A DNA stretch of 64,000 bases from Lophius americanus (Eukaryota > Chordata > Actinopteri > Lophiiformes > Lophiidae), in assembly GCA_037951165.1 (NCBI GenBank), contig JBBDHG010000160.1, positions 317,501-381,500 on the forward strand, given 5' to 3'. The position numbers and the translations under genes are program-made. Below the pieces are notes generated by a model, which was given only the letters and a program-made list of their open reading frames with translations, was not told the DNA's origin and made no database searches. Positions 33,915 to 44,300 of the stretch are shown piece after piece. How positions within the stretch are numbered: position 1 is the first letter of the stretch; each line of letters starts with the position of its first letter.

Positions 33915-36307
33915 TTAACCCTTGTATTATGTTACGGGTCAATTTGACCCATTTCAGTTTTTGTGTTGACCAAAGTACTGGTTATCCTTTCTTTTTCTTC
34001 ATGAAATTTTCTGACTTTTCCTCATCTAGGGTCATGAACTGGTGTGTAAAATCTGGACACTTTGATGTGTAGTGGAATGTCTGTGCAGAGTTTGTATACA
34101 AATATGATGTTGCGGGTCATTTTGACCCGGACACTTTTATGTGGGTAAGTAGCTGTTCAGATCCAAAATAAACATGTCTCTTTGAGGTACTTTATTTTGA
34201 TTGCCTCTGAATAGCCATTCAGACCCAGGTGTGTGTAGAGGAGGAACTTTCTCTCCCTTGTCCTTGTCACTTTTCTCATGTCATCTCTTTGACAACACAC
34301 CAAAAATGAGCTCCAGAAGGTTTACAGCTGAAGAAGCTGTATCACAGCTTTTGAACTGGGATAGTGATGCAGAGGAAGAGATTTCAGAGACAGAGGATAT
34401 TTCAGAGGCCGAGGACAATGTTATTGATGATCCAGATTGTCAATTTTCCTACGATGAGGAGGATTCAGAGGACGAGTCTGCCGTTGTCTCTCCATCAGAT
34501 GGAAACCAAGGAATGCAGCAATCATCATCCACAGAGGGGACATGGGCATCTAAAGATGGTAAAGTAAAATGGTCAACATAACCACACCAAAGCCGAGGCA
34601 GACTGTCATCTTCCAATGTCATCAAAATGACTCCAGGTCCTACAAGATTTGCTGTCACACGAGTTGATGATATTCAATCAGCATTTCAGCTCTTCATAGC
34701 CCCACCAATAGAGAGGATTATACTGGAAATGACCAACTTGGAGGGGAGGCGTGTATTTCAAGTGAAATGGAAGCCACTGGATCAGACTGACTTGCATGCT
34801 TACATTGGAATTCCGGCATTAGCTGGAGTGTACAGGTCAAAGGGAGAAGCAAGTCTATGGAATGAAGAGAATGGAAGGCCAATCTTTCCAGCAACAATGT
34901 CTCTGGAGACATTTCACATGATATCTCGTGTGATCAGATTTGACAACCGCGACACCAGAGCTGGTCGACGTGAAAGAGACAAACTAGCTGCGATCAGGGA
35001 TGTATGGGATAAATGGGTTGAAATTCTACCTTTGTTGTACAATCCTGGTGCCCATGTTACTGTAGATGAGCGCCTTGTTCCATTCAGGGGACGCTGTCCT
35101 TTCCGACAGTACATACCCAACAAGCCTGCTAAGTATGGCATCAAAATATGGGCAGCCTGTGATGCAAAATCTAGCTATGCATGGAATATGCAAGTGTACA
35201 CTGGAAAGCCACCTGGAGGAGCATCAGAGAAGAATCAGGGGATGCGTGTGGTGCTGGAGATGAGTGAAGGGCTGCAAGGTCATAATATCACATGTGACAA
35301 CTTCTTTACATCCTACCGCCTTGGAGATGAACTTCAGAAGAGAAAGCTGACTATGTTGGGAACAGTAAGAAAAAATAAGCCAGAACTTCCCAGTGAAATT
35401 CTGAAGATGCAGGGCAGACCTCTGCATTCCTCAATATTTGTTTTCACTGAGAAAGCAAAAGTTGTTTCATACTGCCCAAAGAAAAACAAGAATGTTCTTG
35501 TAATAAGCACAATGCACACAGATGCGTCTCTGAGCACAAGAGACGACATGAAGCCGCAAATGATCCTGGACTACAACTCCACCAAAGGAGTAGTTGACAA
35601 TCTGGACAAAGTCACAGCAACATACAGCTGCCAGCGCAAGACTGCCCGTTGGCCCTTGGTGATTTTCTTCAACATTGTGGATGTGTCTGCTTACAATGCT
35701 TATGTCCTGTGGATTGAAATCAACCAGCAATGGAATGCCGGCAAATTGTACCGACGTCGGCTTTTCCTGGAAGAACTCGGCAAAGCACTCGTCACTCCCA
35801 AGATCCAGAGGCGAGACAGGCCAGCTCGATCCCCAGCAGCTGCAGCTATCATTGAAAAGGTCAAGCTCAGGTAGTCCAACCAATCTGCAATGGATCCAGT
35901 GGACACAGGTGTAAAGAAACAGAAAAGATGCCAGGTCTGTCCCTCCCGAGAGGACAGTAAAACAAGTACCTCTTGTGTGAAATGCAAGAATTACATCTGC
36001 AGAAAGCAAACAGTTACATTCTGTCCATCATGTGGAGAACATTGAAAATCTGAGAAAATGGGGCAAGTTAAATGAAAAAAAAGTGTTCGTGAAGAGGAAA
36101 GAAATTAAATAAATAGTTCTTAAATATACTGTTGGAATTAAAAATGTATTGTATGTCTCTTGTCTAACTGTTTATACAATCTAAAATAAAGTTGTTATTG
36201 GTTTAACCTGGTTTTTTGACTGTTTTGAGTGGATTTACACAGTACGGGTCAAAATGAACCGCAACATAATCAACGTAATTTTTTTCCAACATAATACAAG
36301 GGCTTAA
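33915..36307 (+). mobile_element. piggyBac-family DNA transposon with TTAA target duplications
   Basis: The element spans 33,919-36,303 and is flanked by TTAA at 33,915-33,918 and 36,304-36,307. Terminal inverted repeats are CCCTTGTATTATGTT on the left and its reverse complement on the right; the right end has one extra C next to TTAA. Subterminal palindromes built on GGGTCA and TGACCC lie near 33,938, 34,112 and 36,246. It carries one transposase gene. The host spacer on both sides is tRNA-array unit sequence, so insertion came after the array formed. The termini look intact, so it might still be moved by a transposase supplied elsewhere; this copy's own gene is broken. Confidence 0.95.
34306..36045 (+). 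pseudogene. piggyBac transposase, two in-frame stops
   Basis: One reading frame of 580 codons from ATG 34,306 to TGA 36,043-36,045, interrupted by TAA at 34,579-34,581 and TAG at 35,872-35,874 with no frameshift. The N-terminal part is acidic (runs of Glu/Asp/Ser), as in the family. The 415-residue middle part (34,627-35,874) is the catalytic DDE domain: Asp in VTVDERLVPF (fragment residue 147), Asp in ITCDNFFTSY (224), and the pair in KGVVDNLD (324, 327). After the TAG stop the frame encodes a cysteine-rich zinc-binding tail (CxxC pairs ending CPSCGEH) typical of piggyBac ends. An AATAAA lies at about 36,184. Alternatively the stops are sequencing errors or are read through, but two clean nonsense changes point to a dead gene. 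Confidence 0.9.
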
Positions 36308-36401
36308 GTAAAACATCTTTCGCGCCTATATTTATAAGAAAATCTGTTTCACCTGAGCATATTTAATGAATAGATGCCTGTAAACCTACGTCAAAATCTG
36401 T

Positions 36402-36474
36402 TGTTTCCGCCCGGTCTCGAACCAGGGACCTTTCGCGTGTTAGGCGAACGTGATAACCACTACACTATGGAAAC
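36402..36474 (-). tRNA. trnav-aac: tRNA-Val-AAC, copy 77, A7-C66
   Basis: Loop CTAACAC; A7-C66 mismatch and T51-G63 wobble as in copy 71. Its unit was split by the piggyBac element; removing 2,385 bp plus one TTAA restores the 474-bp spacing. Confidence 0.88.
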
Positions 36475-36790
36475 CTGTGCTGTTTACGGAGTAAATTAAG
36501 CGAGTCAGAGTCATAAAGACAATTGCGGTAGTTTCATGTCGTGCAGCAAAATAAGATGAGCCAGAAGTTTATATCTGATAACAGATGAAGTCAGACTGTC
36601 ATTAAACTTGTTACCATGGTACCTGGGAGTGAGCCAGATTTATTAGGCAATTGGCAAACTTAATATGTTGGTACAATTTTTTAGATTCCCTTATGGGTTG
36701 AATCCAAAAGAACTGGAACATCTCATTAAATCTCTTTCACCTGAACATATTCAATGAACAGATGACTGAAAACCTACTTTTAAAAAACAC

Positions 36791-36810
36791 TGTATACGCC
36801 GGTCTGAAAC
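36791..36810 (-). pseudogene. Eroded tRNA-Val remnant at the array edge
   Basis: Located where copy 78 would start (about 389 bp after copy 77). The plus strand resembles the acceptor 3' side and T arm of the tRNA with several changes and losses, then homology stops. The spacer before it (about 36,690-36,770) is also decaying. Confidence 0.55.
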
Positions 36811-38373
36811 AACACATACAATGTTCTGTCACATCTCTAGTAACAGGTCAACCATATATGTAGGAACCTTTGTCATGTTTTAAATGATGCAAAGGGAACA
36901 CAATAAAGTGCTTTAGATAGCATGAGTCTCTCCAGTGCTTGGGATAACCTCCAAGTGAATATTTTGTTGGTGTAGCTGATGTCTATAAAGATGAAAATAC
37001 ATGAGGATCTGAATGACTTTGACAAACTCTGTTTTACAAATGATCATGGCTAAAGCCTGTTTGATATTTCTCTTTTCGCAAAACATTTTTGGTAGAAAAA
37101 TGCCTTTATAAAGAAAAAACTAATTACATCAGCACATGTATCTTATTTATTTATTCAAACGTGCATGCTGAATTTAAAACATTTGTAATTCCTCATTCAT
37201 TTCATTACATTTCCATTTTTGTCATCCGGTATCCAAACTTCTTGTACACAGTTTAAATGAACAGAATTCCGTTTGCTGTTCTATTTCCAGATCCCCATGA
37301 TGCCGCTCAGGATAAGTCATTACAGAAAATGGATGGTGCGATGGACAACAGAAGACATCTCACATACTTTCACAGATTTAATCATTTGACAGTTTGGTTA
37401 TTTGCACAACTTGATAAACCTGAAAACCACTTTAATCTTAAAATAACTTTAAAAGAAATAGATCAACAGGATGGAATCCTATTCATTTTGAAATCCGGAA
37501 ATGGTTATGAGATCTTTCCTAAACTCCACATGGATCCACAGGAAATCACAGACAGGAGCAGTTTGCAAAGAAAGTCAGAACTCCCTCTTGTTAAGACGTC
37601 TTGAGTTCAAACTGTGGGCCTATCAGGGCTTTTACCACTGGGATGACCAGGCAGGGGTCCCAGTTGACAGCCTCAGAGATCAAAGGTTTTTCTACAACTG
37701 CTGTCGCACGGCGGGTTGTCAGGCTCTGAAGGAGATCCAGTACTGTTGCTGGAGGAGTCATCCATAGAGGAACTCTGCAAAACAAGAGCACTTCAGGCAA
37801 AATCAATCCCATGGTATCAATTCCTGATTAAAAGTTAAAGTCAATTATGTAAAATAGTGTTAATGTATAAAAAGCTCCTATATTCTCTGATGTGAACACT
37901 CCGACCATCAGATAAAAGCCTTCTGTAACTCTGTGAGTTTGGAGGAGAAAAAGCTGTTGATGTTGAGATCAGGCAACAGTAATTGTTTTTGTGCGGAGCC
38001 CACACTACACACCTACATACATTGAGTAGTGAGACAGATACCTTTTGCTGCAGGACATAAAGTGAAGTTACTGTATTTATTCCATCATGCTTTGTTATTT
38101 TTGGAGGCACACCGTCTGTGGCAAAGCAGAAAACATTAAAGTTGCATTCATTTCTATTGATTTATTGTCCTCATATTATTAATTGTATTAATTCAGATTC
38201 AGAAAACCATACCTGTGTGAATGATTGGTGAGCGACGAGAGCGGCCACAAAATTTGGATATAGGCTTTCTTTCCGGATGTTTTGCCCTTAGAAAGATACA
38301 ATGGCATCAATGTGTTTGTTGTAATTCTAGTTCATTTGCACTTCTTTGTGTTTTCCCCCAAAAAACTTCTTAC
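36811..38373. other. Non-array sequence between array edge and hepacam exon 4
   Basis: AT-rich, no recognised exon or element. A 115-codon open frame at 37,257-37,604 (+) has no family features I recognise and no clear splice signals; it may be chance or old transposon coding. I looked on the minus strand for the next hepacam exon (the conserved LEYMDQND region) and did not see it. Confidence 0.5.
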
Positions 38374-41300
38374 TTTTTGGAAGGCGTCCAACAGGCACAT
38401 ACTGTTACCAAGGTGATGAGAAGGAAAATGCCTCCAGTAGAGAGGATGATATAAAGGGAACTTCTTTCTGGTGGGACAGATAATTAACATAATCATTAAA
38501 CATAAAAAACAAACAAGACAGGATTTTACAGTTTATGATTGCTGAATATGAATTTATGAAAACTTGGAGGAAAACTTCATTCATGCATATTCTAAGCAAG
38601 GTTTGATTGTTGTATTGGTCAGATGAGATGGATTAATTATCTCTATATACTAAACTTACCCGTGTCATCTTTTTTTGCAATATGCTAATTAGAGAAATCT
38701 ATGGTCTATTCCTCACATTAATACGTTGCGAAAAAACACCATTTCTATGACTCTTATGACTAAAATCTCTACATCCAAACATTCAATGTAACAATCTTTT
38801 CTCTCTTTCAACCCCCTATGTGCACATTAAAGACTCCTGGAGGATTATCCCTTTGTACATAGAAAAAGTTCATTCTAAACATACTTGAACAGTGGAATTT
38901 CTTTTTTCAGCTAATTATCAAACACTAACTAGCACAAAGTACTGAATATTATATTCCTTTTATTCAAAGGTAAGGCCGGCATATATACTATCCAGATGGA
39001 AAGTAACTGAAAGTTCTTTGCAGACAAGAACATTAAAAGATTTTTTTTGAGTTGACACATAAAGGCATCAACAGTTAAATTAATTTTTACACATTAAAAT
39101 AACTACATCATTGTTTAATCAATCTTTAACTTAATTTTGGATTTAAAAGAAAGTTACTGTTCAAGTTGTTTTAAAATCACAGGAGAAAATGTACATTTAA
39201 ATTTAACCAATGATTATATTTAATTATTTTTAGCTTTTTATTAGCATATATTTTTACTTATGTCCTGATATTTTTTGTTTTTATTGTTGTTTCTGTAAGG
39301 TGACATTGAATCTCCTAAAAGGCACCCCTAAATAAAATGTATTATTATTATTATTATTACTCTTGCCGGCACTCCAATATCTAAATTTGACGGAATGACT
39401 TACTGTAGACAGCCAGTCTGATCGGCAGGCTCGTCATGTTGCTCACTGGATTCTCCACTGTGCAGCTGTAGACGTCATCATCTGCCATCCCCACCCGCGT
39501 GATGGTCAAGACCTTCTGGTCAGGTGACAACATGAACCTGGTCACATTGACCAGAGGTTTCCCCCCTTTGAACCACCTGTATGTCGCCCTGGTGCCATTC
39601 TCGTGGGAGCAGTTGAGGATGACGTTCTCACTGAGCTCCAGTACTGATGAAGACTCTATGTGGATGTAGGGCCTGGATATTGATTCTGAACATGAACAAC
39701 AGTGGTTTTCAGCATCTCATTAGATACAAAACAGTCAACAGGCTGTCCACCATGTCTGATACCACAGGTATGATGTACAATAGTATCAATGTCTAATCTA
39801 TACAAAATCTCAGACCATAGCGGTACAAACATGTAGATACAGTGCGGTCAAAAAGTATGGGACCTTCCCCTGGTTTCTCCTTTTATTTGTATCTCATATT
39901 AAACTGTGTCCAATCTGACAATGTTCAAATATGATTAACATTAAAACAAAGGCAATCTGAGTAAACAACCTAGCCCTAAATCACCAGTGCAAAATAAGTA
40001 TTAACCCCGTAGCCAGTTGTTCTTCCTTCTGCAGCAGTAACTGCAACCATTATCTTTCTGACCCAACCATGTCCACCTGTGCCCTCGAGCCCTTTCCTAC
40101 GGCCCTAGGGAACTAACATCTCTTCCATCAGTCCCCTGATCACCGCTGTAATAAACCAATCCCTCTTTGTTCCAGCTGCCCTAAAAGCCGCCATAATCAG
40201 ACCACTCCTCAAAAAACCTCCTCTCGATCGCGAAGTTTTTGCTAATTACAGGCCCATTTCCAAACTCCCATTCCTCTCCGAAGTTCTGGAAAAAGTAGTT
40301 GCTGCCCACCTCCAGGACCACCTCAAATACAACAACCTCTTTGAAACCTGTCATTCTGGTTTTCCGCTCCGCCCACAGCACAGAAACAGATCTGGTTAGA
40401 GTCACAAATGACTTACGGATGGCAGCAGATGCTGGTTCACCTTCCCTCCTGATTCTCCTTGATTTGTCTGCTGACTTCGACGCTGTTGACCATGGAATAC
40501 TCCTACACCGCCTACATCACACCACTGGACTCACTGCCACCGCCCTAAACTGGTTTCAATCTTACTTCACCAACAGAACAGAAAACACTTCCCTTGGCCG
40601 TGTCATCAGTCGATATGGACTCTCATTCCATTGCTACGCTGATGACACGCAAATCTACATAACAACTGCGCAGCCTCTCCATCCTTATCGTTATCATCAT
40701 CTCCCCTGTCAGCCCTCCGCGCATGTCTGGAGGAGATAAAGGTGTGGATGAATAACAACTTTCTCCAGTTGAACAACTCCAAACCGAAGCAATTTTAATT
40801 GGCAACCGACATTAGACCTGGTCTTCCTCCATAACCAGTATTACCTTCTCTGGTCACCAACCTCGGCGTAAGATTCGACCCTCAACTAACTTTTGAATCC
40901 CACATCAAACACATCTGCAAAATCTCCTTTTATCATCTCAGAAATATTTCCACTATTTCACTCACCTTGAGTGATGCTGAAAAGCTGGTCCAGGCATTTG
41001 TCTCCTCCAGACTGGATTACTGTAACTCACTTCTCATCGGGATCCAAAATAAAAGTCTTCAAACACTACAATATGTTCAAAACAGTGCTGCAAGGATCCT
41101 GATGAGAGTTCGTAAACACGAACACATCACCCCCGTTCTTCATTCCCTTCATTGGCTTCCCATCTCCACCAGGATTGATTATAAGATCTCTCTCCTCACT
41201 CATCAGTGCATCCATGGTAACGTAGCCCCCTACCTGAAAGAACTACTCACCCCACTGACCTCAACACGATCCCTCCGTTCTACCCACTCATACCGCTTCC

Positions 41301-44300
41301 TCCTTCCCCGGACTAAGCTCAGCACCATGTGTGATCGGGCCTTCTGTTCTGCTGCCCCTCGTCTGTGGAATGTCCTCCCTGACCGTCTGAGGGCTCCACA
41401 GATGACTGACACATTTTAAAAAGGACAAATAACATTGCTGCTTTTTGATCATGTTTTTATATAGTTATTTTTATGTTTTTTATTGATGCTTTTATCTGCT
41501 TTTACCTTGTAGCAGTTTTAGATTTGATCCAAATGTAAAGTGCGTTATAAATTCAATGTATTATTATTATTATTATTATTATTAGTTGTGATTTAGCTTC
41601 GACTCCCAGACTGATGGCCTCACACACGAGTCTTCTCCGTTTGTAGATGAAATGTGTATCACTATGGATCTGTTGAGTCACAACTTTTATGAGCTAACAT
41701 CATCCAATAATATCAGCTTCACTGTTTTACTGATTGGGTTTTAACATGAGAGTTATGAAACTATGTCAACCATTACAAAGGAAGAATAAAGTCATTGATT
41801 TGCAAGTCAAAAGTACCTTTCAAATCATAAAAATCAAAAAAGACTTAGTCTGAAAGTAAAGCTAAAAACTGTACTGTAAAAAATTATGCAATTAAGGGTT
41901 GTTCATTTTGGCTGATGGACACATTAATACTTTGTAGACGGCTCTTGAACATCAGGTAGTTTTAGGCTATCCGTTGACAACGTGCTGCATTCTCAGTGGT
42001 AGAGTGGGCAGAAATGTCCTTTCTGATCCAGACATTCTTGCTGTCACCTACTCTTCTTTGGGATACAGGTGACCTTCACAAGGGCTTCAGTGGGGCAGGG
42101 ATTGAATTCACACTTACACCTTCATATCATATAATATATTGGGGGGCATTTCACAAAAACACACTTGCCTGTAAGATGTAATAATTGAAAATCTGTCTCC
42201 CTACGTGGTCTTCAACATTCTGTGCTTGCCCAACGACGTGTTAAAGCTTAATTTAAATTTACTGTGGTGTAATTACATTACCCTGCCTCACCTTACCTCT
42301 TCCTACCTAACCCTTTCCTTCCCTTCACTAACCATAACCTACGCTATTGTACTCTGCCGTACCTAACCTAACCTAACCTCAACAAAACCTACCTTCACCT
42401 ACCTTTTCCTAATCTGACTTTTCAGTACCATGACCTACCCTACATTACTCTACGGCACCTCACATTACCCCACCTAACCCTACCCATCCTTAACCTACCC
42501 TATGAAGAAACAGGAGTGATTTTACTCAATATTCATTATAGAATCATGCAACAGAGCCTTTCCTCCTACCATCTACAGTTAGCGTAATGCTGCCGTCTCC
42601 TGTGAAGGTGTCGTCTGTGATGGAGATCTCCACGTCATAAGTTCCTTCATCAGAGAGTTTGAGGTTGTGAAGGAGCAGAGTCCCATTCTCAAACACCAGG
42701 ATGCGGTCACGATACTCAGGCCTCAGGGTCCCGATGATGTCAGTCCCGATCGACTGGACAACAGTGACAGGCTTCTCTCTCTTGAGCTGCCACTTGATGA
42801 CGGGCAGGTCGAGACTGAAACTGTGATAGTGGACGGACATAACGGCCTCCCCTCCTACCGTTCCTTTGATGAGAGTGTTGGGGATGGTTATGTTCACGGC
42901 AAGAACCCCACCTGCAGAAAAACAAACCAGAAAGCTTCTTGTGTTAGATGTCCACACCATTAGAGTTAATAAGAGATAACTGATACAGAATGAATGTACC
43001 TCTTGGCTAATAAACTCTGTGACATACATTAATCAGCCGTAACATTAATAACCAGTGACAAGTGAAGTTGATAGCATTATCTAGTCACAAAGGCACCTGT
43101 CAGAGCAAGGGATATGTAAGGCAGCAACTGAACATTTTGTCCTGAGTATGATGTCTTGGAAGCAGGAAAAGCGGTCAAGCATAAAGGTCTGAGCAACTTT
43201 GACCATGGCTGAATTGTGATGGCTGGATGACTGAGTCAGAACCTCTCCCGTACTACAGGTCTTGTTTTTTCCTCTCAATCTGCAGTGGTTAGTAACTACC
43301 AAAAAGGGCTAAGGGACTGGTAACAGACTCATCCGTGCAGAAGGCTCATAATGCGCAAAGGGAGTGAATGCTAGCCTGTATTTTTCTGATCTAGTAGTTT
43401 GCCTGGTCTGACTAGTCACACTTTCTTTTACACCCTGTAGACCTCTAGGTGCATGTGTTTCCTGTCTGGAGAGGAGTCAGCACCCTACTTCCACATTGAC
43501 CAAGTTCCTCTGTTTTTGGAAACGGTATTCCCTAATGGCAGTGGCCTCCTTCTAAAAGGATAATGCTCGAAAACACACTGCAGAAATGGTTCAGCGATTG
43601 CTTCAGGAACACAACATTGAGTTCAACATGTTGACTTGGCCTCCAGTTTCTCCAGATCTCAAACCAAACAGCATCTTTGGGATGTACTGGACAAACAAGT
43701 CCGACCCCTGGAGGCCTCACATCACAACTTCCAGTACCTGGAATGGCCTGCTACTAATGTCTTGATACCAGATACCACATCACACCTTCAGAGGTCTGGT
43801 GGTGTTGATGCCTCAACAAGGTCATAACTTCATTGTGGCCAACAGGTGAGGCTTTTATTCCAGCATGAAATCACAAAAGCTACCCACCCATCCACCATTC
43901 CAGCCTACTCATGCTAACAGTATGTCTTGTTCTGTAAAGGATATGCTACTTACTACACCCACGTACATTGCCAGTTTGTGGATGTGAACGTAATTTGTCA
44001 CGGGTCTGACTATATCGTTACGAATAATGAGGATTTAAGCACACAGGCGAGACGTATATATGCAACCGGTTCAGGTATAATTACACAGAATGTGTTGAAT
44101 TTAACTCTATTTACGTTGTTAACTCTATTACTGTAAGGACCTCTTCTTTGTTTTGTATGTAAGACATGTCCTAGTCCCATCATTATTTCTTCTGTATTGG
44201 TATCCCAATATTTATTGTTTTTATCCCCTAAACTCGCCCATTTTGATTCCCTCACCGGAAATGTTACAACTTCCTTGTTTTTACTTTGAGTCATCATCCA

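Larger units (their letters stand above)
1..36810 (-). repeat. Tandem array of valine tRNA genes (77 copies + 1 remnant)
   Basis: Head-to-tail repeat, every tRNA on the minus strand, start-to-start spacing 472-476 bp (50 long units) or 385-388 bp (25 short units) between copies 1 and 76. A standard copy is 73 nt: acceptor GTTTCCG/CGGAAAC, anticodon stem TTCGC/GCGAA, loop CTNACAC, T-stem CCCGG/CCGGG, discriminator A. Internal promoter boxes are TAGTGTAGTGG (gene nt 8-18) and GGTTCGAGACC (nt 52-62). The 3' trailer has a TTTT Pol III stop starting six bases after the discriminator in nearly all copies. Anticodons by copy: CAC 46, AAC 22, TAC 9. Short units lack about 108 bp of spacer and carry 21 other bases in its place. 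The left edge is outside the window. The sequence matches vertebrate tRNA-Val very closely, so the identity is secure; how many copies are expressed cannot be read from sequence. Confidence 0.97.

Noticed and set aside
33827..34072. 81-codon open frame spanning the array/piggyBac junction
   Set aside because: It starts in tRNA spacer and runs into the transposon end; no protein family features.
35467..36009. 180-codon minus-strand open frame
   Set aside because: Shadow of the piggyBac transposase on the opposite strand.
1..36810. CRISPR array or satellite DNA
   Set aside because: The units contain a complete tRNA with internal promoter boxes and terminator; spacers are homologous to each other, not unique, and unit length and host do not fit CRISPR.
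1..36810. tRNA-derived SINE family
   Set aside because: Copies are strictly tandem, in one orientation, lack poly(A) or LINE tails and target duplications, and keep near-perfect cloverleaf stems.
37257..37604. 115-codon open frame as a gene
   Set aside because: No recognised domain, no splice signals or conserved neighbours; could be chance or a relic.
42280..42500. Interstitial telomere repeat
   Set aside because: The unit is CCTAA/CCTAC and irregular, not the CCCTAA hexamer.
42667..42963. 98-codon plus-strand open frame
   Set aside because: Opposite-strand shadow of hepacam exon 2.
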